This document shows positions 44,060 to 51,420 of a stretch of 64,000 nt of DNA, in pieces (position 1 is the first letter of the stretch; every line of letters begins with the position of its first letter). The translations under genes and the position numbers were made by a program. The DNA lies in NCBI GenBank assembly GCA_903892415.1, contig CAITIQ010000587.1, positions 26,335-90,334 of the forward strand. Reading direction: 5' to 3'. Under the pieces are notes generated by a model. That model was given only the letters and a program-made list of their open reading frames with translations, had not been told where the DNA came from and searched no databases. Source of the stretch: an uncultured delta proteobacterium. GTDB taxonomy: Bacteria > Myxococcota_A > Polyangia > Polyangiales > Polyangiaceae.

Positions 44060-44812
44060 TCAGACAGGGGTGGGAGTGGGAGGAGGGGTGACCTTTTTGT
44101 TGCGTTGACGTCGGCGGCGGAGGTAGGCGCTGGAGAACTTGCTTTGGGTCGCGGCGTCGTCTTCGTAGGCGTAACGGCCGGCGGCGCGCAGGTTGGCGAG
44201 GACGTCGTCGAGGTGGGAGTAAGCACGGTCGCGCAGGTCTTTGGCCGCCGCTTGATCGCTGGTGACGCTGGCGGCGCTCACGGCCAAGCGCAACTCGCTG
44301 GCGAGACTGCTCGCGCTGGCGGCGCGTTCGGCGGCATCGAAGGTCGTGTCGGCGGCGAAGTGAGTGACGTTTTGCGTGATGAGTTCGGCCAGATCCTGAA
44401 GGTCCTGAATCAGATCGGCCGTACCTTCTCCCTCGGCGATCACGTCCAAGGTGCTGAGCGCTTTGCGCTGGTTGCGCAGGTGGAAGCGGCACGCCGAGCT
44501 GAGCCGGGTGCGCAGCTCGTAGGCGCGGAGCTCGAGCGTGGCTTGCGTCTCCGACTTGTGCGGATCGCGAGCCGCCATCCATTGCGCTTGGGCGGTGGAG
44601 AGCGCGCCGGCGGCCGGGCCGAGCCCATCGATCACCTCGGCCGGCAGCCCCTTCGACAAGAGCCGCGCACGCACCGCCGGATCGGCCAGCAGCGCGACGA
44701 GGTTGAACGCCTCCTGCACCACCACCGCGGGCGGGACATCGGGTGCGTCTACCTCGGTGGAAGCCAGGGCCAACAGCGTCGGGCGTAGCCCATCCAAATC
44801 TTCTTGCGACAT
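44060..44812 (-). CDS. Hypothetical helical protein (paralogue of 27256-28296)
   Basis: 250 residues from the ATG at 44812, which has the ribosome site GAGGGAGGAACG. No signal peptide. The sequence is mostly helical (LELRAYELRTRLSSACRFHL). C-terminal LRDRAYSHLDDVLANL and RAAGRYAYEDD align with LRDRAYWHLRTLMDQL and RRAGRYVYRND of the 27256-28296 protein; the central DLIQDLQDLAELI also aligns with DVIDDLRKLADLA. It lacks the basic Lys-repeat N-terminus of its paralogue. Its last residues (VTPPPTPTPV) are low complexity. The stop is followed at once by the CTGTAC array. Function unknown. Confidence 0.85.
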   Translation of the reverse strand: MSQEDLDGLRPTLLALASTEVDAPDVPPAVVVQEAFNLVALLADPAVRARLLSKGLPAEVIDGLGPAAGALSTAQAQWMAARDPHKSETQATLELRAYELRTRLSSACRFHLRNQRKALSTLDVIAEGEGTADLIQDLQDLAELITQNVTHFAADTTFDAAERAASASSLASELRLAVSAASVTSDQAAAKDLRDRAYSHLDDVLANLRAAGRYAYEDDAATQSKFSSAYLRRRRQRNKKVTPPPTPTPV

Positions 44813-44959
44813 CGTTCCTCCCTCTGCTCGCGAGCCCGCGAACGATTGAGCCAATAGGGCTAACGGCCAGGATTGTTGGCTGTCAAGAGGGCCGGCTGGG
44901 GTGCCGGGGCGGCCAAGAGAGCGGTGGTGCTGGGGGCAGTCCAAGGGATGATGGGCAGT

Positions 44960-45036
44960 CCAATTGGACGTTTTGTTGAGTTCGAGGCCCCATCGGGTGG
45001 GGATCGGCGCGTCAATTCAACAAAACGTCCAATTGG
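44960..45036. repeat. Inverted-repeat element, copy B (CCAATTGGACGTTTTGTTGA arms)
   Basis: 23-bp arms (44960-44982, 45014-45036; one mismatch) with a 31-bp spacer, bounded outside by GATGGG (44950-44955) and CCCATC (45041-45046). Same arm core and spacer length as copy A at 37929-37993. Confidence 0.87.
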
Positions 45037-45073
45037 AGGTCCCATCCTCGGCGCCGGGCGCGCGCCGCTCGAG

Positions 45074-46039
45074 CTAAAGCCCGGTCAAGCTTACGCGGCA
45101 GAGTTCGGCGGGGATGGTGGGGTCGTCGGCGTCGAGGGCGATCAGGAGTTCGAGCGCTGATGCGTCTCGAGGCGTATCAACGAGGGCGAGGACGAGGCCC
45201 TCGGCTTTGACGCGTGCGGGCTCGCCGCGTTCGTCGAGCAAGCGTGCGCTATGCACGATGTCCCCGTCCAGGACGCCGACGAGGGTGCCGAGGATCTCGC
45301 CGTCGTCGACGGGGTTGGAGGTGTCTTCGGCGACGGCGAGGAAAAGGCGCCTTTCGCCCCAGCTGGTGACGTCGCTCAGGCCGTAGGGAACGCCGTTGAT
45401 CGTGCCTAAGTCGAGCCGCTCTACGCTGCTTGGGAGGAGGTTTGCGTGTTGGCCCGCGATCAGCTGGAGCACGGGCTCGAGTTCGAAGGCGACGGCGGCG
45501 GGCTGTGGACCGCGTTGATAGAGCCAGAGCGTCGAGCCGAACACGCTCACGCCCTCGAGGTTGGTCTCTTCGGCGCTGAGGTTGAGGGCGTTGCGAAAGG
45601 CGTCGAACAAGGCTGGAACGAGCACTTGAGCGGCGGGCTCGCGCGTTTGCGGATCGAGCAGCAAGGCGAGTTCGCGCCGCGGAAGCGAGCCGGAGCCGAG
45701 GACGAGCAAGCGCTCGCCCGCTGCGGTTGGCACCACGGTGCAGGCCTCGAAGTCGCTCTTGTGCAACCGATTGCCGAGCTCGTGTTCGAAGCGCCGTCGG
45801 CCTTCTGCGCCGGGCGCCAACATCCAACTCTCGAGCTGCCCGCGCGCGAGCGAGCCGCTCGGGTCGGGCGTCCACACGCCCAGGAAGTGATTGTCGTCTT
45901 GGGCGATGAACAGCTGGTTCTGCCACCAACAGAGCCCAGAAGCGGCGCGAACGAAGGCCGGCCGGTCATGTTCGCTCGCCGCTTGGTCAGGATAAAGGAG
46001 CGCGGTTCGCTCGAGAATTTGTGCGCGCAGTTGCTTCAC
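45074..46039 (-). CDS. DUF6929-like beta-propeller protein
   Basis: 321 residues with a GTG start. Sequence blocks ASGLCWWQNQLFIAQDDNHF, LHKSDFEACTVVP and LLVLGSGSLPRRELALLL resemble DUF6929 proteins (there the pattern is HKPDFEA followed by LGSGS), which are predicted beta-propellers of the phytase-like type. No signal peptide is visible, so it may be cytoplasmic. It lies 13 bp after the radical SAM gene on the same strand and may share its transcript. Function unknown. Confidence 0.8.
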   Translation of the reverse strand: MKQLRAQILERTALLYPDQAASEHDRPAFVRAASGLCWWQNQLFIAQDDNHFLGVWTPDPSGSLARGQLESWMLAPGAEGRRRFEHELGNRLHKSDFEACTVVPTAAGERLLVLGSGSLPRRELALLLDPQTREPAAQVLVPALFDAFRNALNLSAEETNLEGVSVFGSTLWLYQRGPQPAAVAFELEPVLQLIAGQHANLLPSSVERLDLGTINGVPYGLSDVTSWGERRLFLAVAEDTSNPVDDGEILGTLVGVLDGDIVHSARLLDERGEPARVKAEGLVLALVDTPRDASALELLIALDADDPTIPAELCRVSLTGL

Positions 46040-46052
46040 CCACAGGGACTTA

Positions 46053-47303
46053 TCACGAGGTTAGGTCGTTGGCGCGGCTCGCGAGCACTGGCGGCTCGGG
46101 CGCATCCCACGCCTCCTCGACCAGCTCGAAGCGCGCACAATCGAAAGGCTCTCCGGGCGCGCGTTCGAGTTGCACCAAGCGTTCGCGTTTGCCCTCGTCT
46201 TTGAGCGAGAGGACGCGATGGTGACAGTAAGGGTTGTTGCCCGGCCGACCCAAGCTCGCCTCCGCCGTCCAGGTGCAGCCGCCGCCACACTCTTTGGCGT
46301 AATAACAACGTGCGCAATAACCCCACAGTTGCGGCGCGTCGCGCAGCCGTTGCAGCGCGGGCGCCTGCTCCCAGATGCTTTGCAGCGAGGCTTGTTGCAC
46401 CGAACCCGCCGCGGCCGTGCGCGTGGGTAGCGAAGGGCAGCCTTTGATCGTGCCGTCGGCTTCGATCCCGAGCACCAGCCGCCCGGCCGGGCAACCCGCG
46501 CTGTAGTCACGCGCGGAGTCGAAGTGAAATTGCTCTTCGAGCGGACCGAAGTAGCCGACGTTGTTGCCGCGCGAGACGCGGATGCCCGCTTTTTGTCCGC
46601 GCTGAGCGATGGCGGCCAGCCGCGGAAAAAGCCCGTCGAGATCGTACGGTTGCAACAGCGTCTCCGGATGATCGGCCGCGCGACCCATGGCCACCGTTAG
46701 CGAGATTTGCCAGGCGTACGCGCCGTTTTGCACCAGCAGCTCGTACAGCGGCTCGAGCTCTTCTTGGTTGCGCCGGTTGAGTTGGCTATTGATGGCCACC
46801 GGCAAGCCGGCGTCGCGCACCGCCCAAAGCGCCGCGAGCCCACGTTCGAATGAAGCGTGGCCACGCAGCCCGTTGTGCGAGTCGCCGAGGCCATCCAGGC
46901 TGACCGAAACAGCCTGCACTCCCGCCTCGCGTGCGGCCTCCGCCAACGTTCGCGTGAAACCGCGCCCGCCGGTGGTCACCGTCACCGCGAGCCCGCGCGC
47001 TCGCAGCGCCGCTACGATTTGTAGCCAATCCCGCCGCAGATAAACCTCCCCGCCGATCAAGGTGATGCTCTTGACGCCGAGGTCCGCAATTTGCTCGACC
47101 AGCGACAGCGCACCTGCGGTGGAGAGCTCATTGGCGCGGGCTTTCCCCGCACGCGAGCCGCAGTGCTTGCAGCTGAGGTCGCACGCCAGCGTCAGCTCCC
47201 ACACCGCGTAAATCGGGCGCTGCGCCCGATCGATCGGACGAGCACCGTCGCTCAAAGCCGACCCCTCCGAGCCAAACTGCGGCAGTCGGTAAACAGTCTT
47301 CAT
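46053..47303 (-). CDS. Radical SAM/SPASM domain enzyme
   Basis: 416 residues. The radical SAM cluster motif CDLSCKHC (Cys41, Cys45, Cys48) is preceded by YAVWELTLA. SAM-binding GGE-type motif in LIGGEVYLRRDW. The C-terminal SPASM part has GCPAGRLVLGIEADGTIKGC and YCARCYYAKECGGGC, which bind auxiliary Fe-S clusters. Such enzymes usually modify ribosomally made peptides or proteins. It follows an OmpA-like CxxC protein gene by 10 bp; no short precursor-peptide gene was found nearby. Myxobacterial members are known in maturation systems, but substrate here is unknown. Confidence 0.92.
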   Translation of the reverse strand: MKTVYRLPQFGSEGSALSDGARPIDRAQRPIYAVWELTLACDLSCKHCGSRAGKARANELSTAGALSLVEQIADLGVKSITLIGGEVYLRRDWLQIVAALRARGLAVTVTTGGRGFTRTLAEAAREAGVQAVSVSLDGLGDSHNGLRGHASFERGLAALWAVRDAGLPVAINSQLNRRNQEELEPLYELLVQNGAYAWQISLTVAMGRAADHPETLLQPYDLDGLFPRLAAIAQRGQKAGIRVSRGNNVGYFGPLEEQFHFDSARDYSAGCPAGRLVLGIEADGTIKGCPSLPTRTAAAGSVQQASLQSIWEQAPALQRLRDAPQLWGYCARCYYAKECGGGCTWTAEASLGRPGNNPYCHHRVLSLKDEGKRERLVQLERAPGEPFDCARFELVEEAWDAPEPPVLASRANDLTS

Positions 47304-47313
47304 GGTTGGGCTT

Positions 47314-48063
47314 TCACGGCGCGATCGGGCTGCCGTCGGCGTTGCTGATTTGGAACGTAGTAGCGCGCAGGCGTTCGAGCGCCTCTTTGGTGAGGTCTTT
47401 GAGTTGAGCCTTGTCGATCGGCTCGCTGATCGTGGTCAAACGTTTGCGATCGATGCCGTGCTTCACCAGCCGATCGCAGACCACCTTGGCGCGCGCCTTC
47501 GCGAGCGCTTCGTGTTTCGGCTCGGTCGGAAGTGCGTGCCCAACGCAGCGGAGATAGATCTGCGGAATGTCGATCAGGATCGCGCCGACGGCCTCGATGA
47601 CCCCCTCATATTGCGCACGAATCGCGACCGCCCCGGTCTCGAAGTAGATGCGGTCGAGGATCAGGATCTCGCTGGCGCCGTAGATCGGTACGACGCGGCG
47701 AGGGACGTCGGGTGGGGCGGCGGAGGTGGAGCTGCTGGCAGCGGGGCCTGCGCTGGGCCCGGCGCTGACGCTGGCGGTTGCCGTGGCTGTTGGCGTTTGC
47801 GCGCCACTTGGGCTCGCGGAGGCAACGGCGACAGCGCTCGAATCGGGCGCTGGGCCTGGTGGCACTTGCGCGTGTTCGGCGTCTGCGCCGCAGGCGCTAC
47901 CAACGGCTCCGCCGAGCGTGATCTTGAGAGCGAGCCGCGCCGCGCGTGAAAGCTCGCGAGGCAAAGGCGTAGCCGCTGCGCGAACAGTGACGGCGCCGCC
48001 ACAAAACGGGCAACACGGTTCGCTCGTTCGGACGTGGCGACGACAGCGGCTGCAGGGAACCAA
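47314..48063 (-). CDS. Zinc-ribbon protein with OmpA-like C-terminal domain
   Basis: 249 residues. N-terminal CSRC (Cys4, Cys7) and CPFC (Cys18, Cys21) form a treble-clef or ribbon-like site, followed by a hydrophobic stretch (LALKITLGGAVGSACG) that could be a membrane anchor with a lipobox-like GSAC. An Ala/Ser/Pro-rich linker leads to an OmpA-like domain (~145-245): LDRIYFETGAVAIRAQYEGV, YLRCVGHALPTEPKHEALAKARAK and DRKRLTTIS. The cytoplasmic-type ribbon ahead of a membrane span is odd for an OmpA protein. First gene of a likely operon with the radical SAM enzyme. Confidence 0.8.
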   Translation of the reverse strand: MVPCSRCRRHVRTSEPCCPFCGGAVTVRAAATPLPRELSRAARLALKITLGGAVGSACGADAEHAQVPPGPAPDSSAVAVASASPSGAQTPTATATASVSAGPSAGPAASSSTSAAPPDVPRRVVPIYGASEILILDRIYFETGAVAIRAQYEGVIEAVGAILIDIPQIYLRCVGHALPTEPKHEALAKARAKVVCDRLVKHGIDRKRLTTISEPIDKAQLKDLTKEALERLRATTFQISNADGSPIAP

Positions 48064-48119
48064 GGGGGAAGCCTACGCTAAGTGGACCTCAACGCAAACT
48101 CAGCCTGCTTTCACGCGCG

Positions 48120-48947
48120 CTAACGCGGGGTTGCGGTGAACTCGACCTCGTTCACCATGCCGCCGGCCCAGCCGTAGTCACCGGAGACGAAGCCCGTTTT
48201 GGTCGAGAGACAAACCTTGTTCCAGCCTTCATCGCCCGCGGCTTGACTGGTGCTGTGGCAAAAGCCATCGGCCTTCGCCTCGATCGTAACGATGGTGAAA
48301 AAGCCATCCATCTCAGGATCTTTGTCTTCGGTGTGGGCGGGCTTCGGGTTGGGCTCGAACACGAGCGACCAGGGCATCAACTCGAGCTTCGGACCATCGG
48401 GTAGTTCGGAGAGATGGAACAGCCCCTTGCTAGTGAGCAGCCAATTCCCGCTGAGCAGGCTGGGCGTACTGGCGTTCGGCAGGTCCTTGCAGACGACCTC
48501 GGACAGCATGCCCCAGCGGAAAGAATCGACGCTTTCCACCTTGCATTGGGCTTTGAAGTTCGTGCTCCGTTTCACCGGCACGCCGTTCTCATCCCCAGCG
48601 ATCTTCTGCACGCCCTGCACCTTCCAGCTGCGACCCTTCTGGAACAGCGGCGCAAACAGCGGCTGCGGCTTTTCCGGCGGAGCGCCTTTGTCGTTGAGGT
48701 CGACCGTGAGCAGCGGTGAAGGTTCTGCGGGCTTCGCGGGCGGCGGCACGCTGGCGCTGGCTGCAACGCTGGCCGCAGGCCCGGCGCTGGCCGAAGTCGC
48801 AGCGCTCGGGATTGGCGCAGGGATCTCCGAGGTCGCCGACGGTGGCGTGCTCACCGGCTCAACGCTCGCCGCCGGTGGGCTCGAAGGTCCACAGCCGAAC
48901 GAAGCGAATACCAAGGAAAGACCGACATAGTCGAGCATACAACGCAT
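48120..48947 (-). CDS. Lipoprotein with Ala/Ser/Pro-rich linker
   Basis: 275 residues. Lipobox SFGC (Cys19; an internal ATG at 48938 would shorten the signal by three residues). Residues ~25-80 are a Pro/Ala/Ser linker (ASAGPAASVAASASV). The C-terminal ~195 residues are a beta-rich domain with four Cys (KAQCKVESV, VCKDLPN, GFCHSTSQ, KVCLSTKTGF). Similar lipoproteins recur in myxobacteria, as I recall, without known role. It is 56 bp upstream of the OmpA-like gene, same strand. Confidence 0.8.
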   Translation of the reverse strand: MRCMLDYVGLSLVFASFGCGPSSPPAASVEPVSTPPSATSEIPAPIPSAATSASAGPAASVAASASVPPPAKPAEPSPLLTVDLNDKGAPPEKPQPLFAPLFQKGRSWKVQGVQKIAGDENGVPVKRSTNFKAQCKVESVDSFRWGMLSEVVCKDLPNASTPSLLSGNWLLTSKGLFHLSELPDGPKLELMPWSLVFEPNPKPAHTEDKDPEMDGFFTIVTIEAKADGFCHSTSQAAGDEGWNKVCLSTKTGFVSGDYGWAGGMVNEVEFTATPR

Positions 48948-49112
48948 AGGAGGATCGCAACGCCCTACGCCAGAGGCCCATTCCAGTCAAATGCTGGTCC
49001 GCATGAAGCTTTGCTTGCCGTTCCCGGGCGGGACCGCTTCCTCTACGCAACCGCGCAAGGGTGGATCGTTTCGAGCGCCTTCGTTGCGCCGCAATGAGGC
49101 TAGAGTGGCGAA

Positions 49113-49403
49113 GTGAGCTTCGTACAACTGCGGAACTTCGTCACGGTAGCGGAAGAGGGCTCGGTTTCGCGCGCGGCCAAGCGGCTGGCCATCTCGCAGC
49201 CGCCGCTTACACGGCAGTTGCGCGCCTTGGAGGACGAGCTGCAGACGCCGTTGTTCAAGCGCAACGCGCGCGGCGTCGAGCTGCTGCCCGCTGGCCATCG
49301 CTTGCTGGCGCACGCCAAGGAGATCCTCGAGGCGGTGGCTCGGGCCGAGGCGGCGATGCTGAGCGCACGCGGCGAGCTGAGGCCGACGGCCTACAACACG
49401 TGA
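49113..49403 (+). pseudogene. Truncated LysR regulator (DNA-binding domain only)
   Basis: 96 residues (GTG start). FVTVAEEGSVSRAAKRLAIS and QPPLTRQLRALEDELQTPLF are the LysR helix-turn-helix; ARGVELLPAGHRLLAHAKEI is the start of the linker helix. The frame ends after ELRPTAYNT, losing the ~200-residue effector domain. Just past the stop, a frame for an unrelated membrane protein runs the other way (49635-49255), so a deletion or rearrangement junction near 49390-49410 is likely. Confidence 0.75.
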
Positions 49404-49635
49404 CAGCATTGTCAGCTGGTCGGCGCCTGCTCGCTTGCACGTCCGCCATCAGCGCCTCAGACATGAGCACTACGGTGTAGATTTCGAAGTGCGGCGAGTA
49501 CGCAAGAGCTGTCGGGAACCAATGAAGAGTCAAGAAACGAAGCAGAGCCCAGTAGACGAGACACAAAACTCCGGCGCGGACCGTCAGCGTGGTCAGCCAT
49601 CGGCGCGACTTCGGCGCGTTGCGGGTGGTTCCCAT
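49255..49635 (-). CDS. Hypothetical membrane protein, 3' end probably fused to foreign sequence
   Basis: 126-residue frame from the ATG at 49635. Residues ~14-60 look genuine: RWLTTLTVRAGVLCLVYWAL gives one membrane helix, followed by FLTLHWFPTALAYS and FEIYTVVLMSEALMADVQ. After about residue 80 the frame runs into the antisense of the truncated LysR and becomes Arg/Ser/Pro-rich without sense. So the gene was probably cut at the same junction. It is divergent from the lectin-like lipoprotein starting at 49669. Confidence 0.45.
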   Translation of the reverse strand: MGTTRNAPKSRRWLTTLTVRAGVLCLVYWALLRFLTLHWFPTALAYSPHFEIYTVVLMSEALMADVQASRRRPADNAVTCCRPSASARRVRSASPPRPEPPPRGSPWRAPASDGQRAAARRRARCA

Positions 49636-49668
49636 ACGCGCTGGGTTGGGCTCCACACAAAAAGGGGG

Positions 49669-50481
49669 ATGACGGCCGTGATCATGGTCGTCGCCACGGC
49701 TGCGTGCGGGGGGCCTCTCGAGGAAGGCTCCGGGGGTGCCGGAGCGAGTCAGGTCGCAGGCGGCGGCACGACCTCGTCGACGTCGAGCACGACCTCGTCG
49801 TCGACGTCGAGCACGACCTCGTCGGGGAGCGGCTCCGACCTCTCCGACGAGTTCGATGGTGACGGGGTGGACGCCGCGTGGACCGTCGTGAACGGCGACC
49901 GCTTCGAGCACATGTTGGGCGGCGGAGAGCTGCACCTTCGGCCTACGATGAACACGCTGTGGTTTGACGCGGAGGCGACGGGGGCGCTCCTTTACAAGAC
50001 AGTGACAGGCAACTTCAAGCTCACCACGGCGGTGAAGGCGAGGCGAGCCTCGGACCCGTCGCAGCCGGTCGGTCCGACGGACTACCAGTTTGGCGGAATC
50101 ATGGCGCGTGCTCCGAACGCTGCGCAGGAGAACTACGTGTTCGTCGTCGTCGGGGATCGTGGACCCACGATCCAAACGGAGACGAAGTCGACGACGAACG
50201 GCGCGAGCTCGGTGAAGGGTGACGACTGGCCCTCGGGGGACGCTCAGCTGCGGCTCTGTCGCGTTGGGTCGATGTTCCATATGTATGCTCGGCCCTATGA
50301 CGGAGGGACCTGGAACATCGCGGCGGAGTGGGGACCCCCTTACGAACGAGCGGACCTCCCCGAAACGCTGCAGGTGGGTCCCATCGCGTACGCGTGGACC
50401 AACGCGCCGGACCTGCGGGCCTCGTTCGACTACGTAAGGTTCGAGCCAGCCGCTTCCGAGGCGGACTGTACGACAGACTGA
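49669..50481 (+). CDS. Lipoprotein with Thr/Ser repeat and lectin-like (DUF1349-type) domain
   Basis: 270 residues from the ATG at 49669. Lipobox ATAAC (Cys13); the n-region is short, so the true start could be slightly upstream. Residues ~25-55 are a Thr/Ser-rich spacer encoded by a repeated ACGACCTCGTCGACGTCGAG unit. The rest (LSDEFDGDGVDAAWTVVNG, HLRPTMNTLWFDAEATGALL, VTGNFKLTTAVKARR, YVFVVVGDRG) fits a concanavalin-like beta sandwich of the DUF1349/LamG type. Probable surface carbohydrate-binding lipoprotein. Confidence 0.8.
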   Translation: MTAVIMVVATAACGGPLEEGSGGAGASQVAGGGTTSSTSSTTSSSTSSTTSSGSGSDLSDEFDGDGVDAAWTVVNGDRFEHMLGGGELHLRPTMNTLWFDAEATGALLYKTVTGNFKLTTAVKARRASDPSQPVGPTDYQFGGIMARAPNAAQENYVFVVVGDRGPTIQTETKSTTNGASSVKGDDWPSGDAQLRLCRVGSMFHMYARPYDGGTWNIAAEWGPPYERADLPETLQVGPIAYAWTNAPDLRASFDYVRFEPAASEADCTTD

Positions 50482-50509
50482 GCTCACGGCTCTACGCCGT
50501 GGGCGGCCT

Positions 50510-51193
50510 TCATGCCTCGCGCGTCAGCTCGAAGACGCCGACGGCTCGTTCCGGCGGTGCGACTCCGACCGTCCACTTGCTCATCGAGACGGTCCACCCC
50601 TCGCCTTGGAGGCTCTCGAGAAAGGTGATGCTGGTTGCACGGAACGGATCGGAGAGGAGCAGCCGACCGCCAGCGGCCAAGTTGTTCTCGAAGATCGAGC
50701 GAAGCTGCGAGTGGAAGTCGTCCGAATAAAGAATGTCGGAGCCCAGGATCACGTCGTAGCGGTCTTTGTCCTGCCAGTCGGTCCAGTCCGCGGCGCGGTG
50801 TTGAATGGTGGTGAGCCCATTGCGCTCGGCGTTCTGCTTGCAGACGTGCAGCCCGATTGTATGCCGGTCCGTCTGCGTTACGTGCGCGCCGAGCGACGCG
50901 GCCACGATACCGGGCAGGCCCGTGCCGGCACCGAGCTCGAGCACGCGAAGGCCCTTCATCGCTCGTGATGCGAGCTCATGCGCGAGCGCGATCGAAGCCG
51001 GCCACAACACGATGCCGTAGGGCAGGCGCGTCCCGTCGCCAGCCAAGTATCTCGACTCGTCCTCCCGGCTGAGGATGGCGCCGGTGTGGAGGATGCGCCA
51101 AACGCGATCATCGAGACGGAGATTGTATTCGTGCAGGGGGAGGTCACCTGCGGTCGTGCTCAAGATGTGAGGCGTGTCCGTTTCGTCGGCCAT
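50510..51193 (-). CDS. SAM-dependent methyltransferase (METTL21/PF10294-like)
   Basis: 227 residues from the ATG at 51193; upstream frame is Arg/Pro-rich and unlikely. Motif I VLELGAGTGLPG (84-95) binds SAM. The preceding LPYGIVLWPASIALAHEL, with its WPA core, and the later DVILGSDILYSDDF (D-rich motif with SDxLY) are hallmarks of the class I lysine methyltransferase family 16. Such enzymes methylate protein lysines in eukaryotes and bacteria. Target unknown. Confidence 0.88.
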   Translation of the reverse strand: MADETDTPHILSTTAGDLPLHEYNLRLDDRVWRILHTGAILSREDESRYLAGDGTRLPYGIVLWPASIALAHELASRAMKGLRVLELGAGTGLPGIVAASLGAHVTQTDRHTIGLHVCKQNAERNGLTTIQHRAADWTDWQDKDRYDVILGSDILYSDDFHSQLRSIFENNLAAGGRLLLSDPFRATSITFLESLQGEGWTVSMSKWTVGVAPPERAVGVFELTREA

Positions 51194-51420
51194 TCGGTGC
51201 ACACTACCTCCGCGAAAGCGCCGTGGGGGATCTGCCGGCCTGGAAGCGCGCGAGGGCCGTGCCAGCTCGCGGCACATCACTCTGATGGCCGCCCCATCGA
51301 GTCGATGGAGAGGCACGACAGAAAAGCCAACAACATTAGGCACCAGCCTTTGGCTCGCATCCTGCTCACGCCGTCAGGCCCTTCCTACGCCGGTTTGGCG
51401 GAGGTGCCGAGCACCATGCG

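Noticed and set aside
42855..44582. A 575-residue form of the LysR regulator
   Set aside because: The extra 291 N-terminal residues are translated repeats and antisense of the 44060 gene; the LysR HTH begins at the ATG at 43709.
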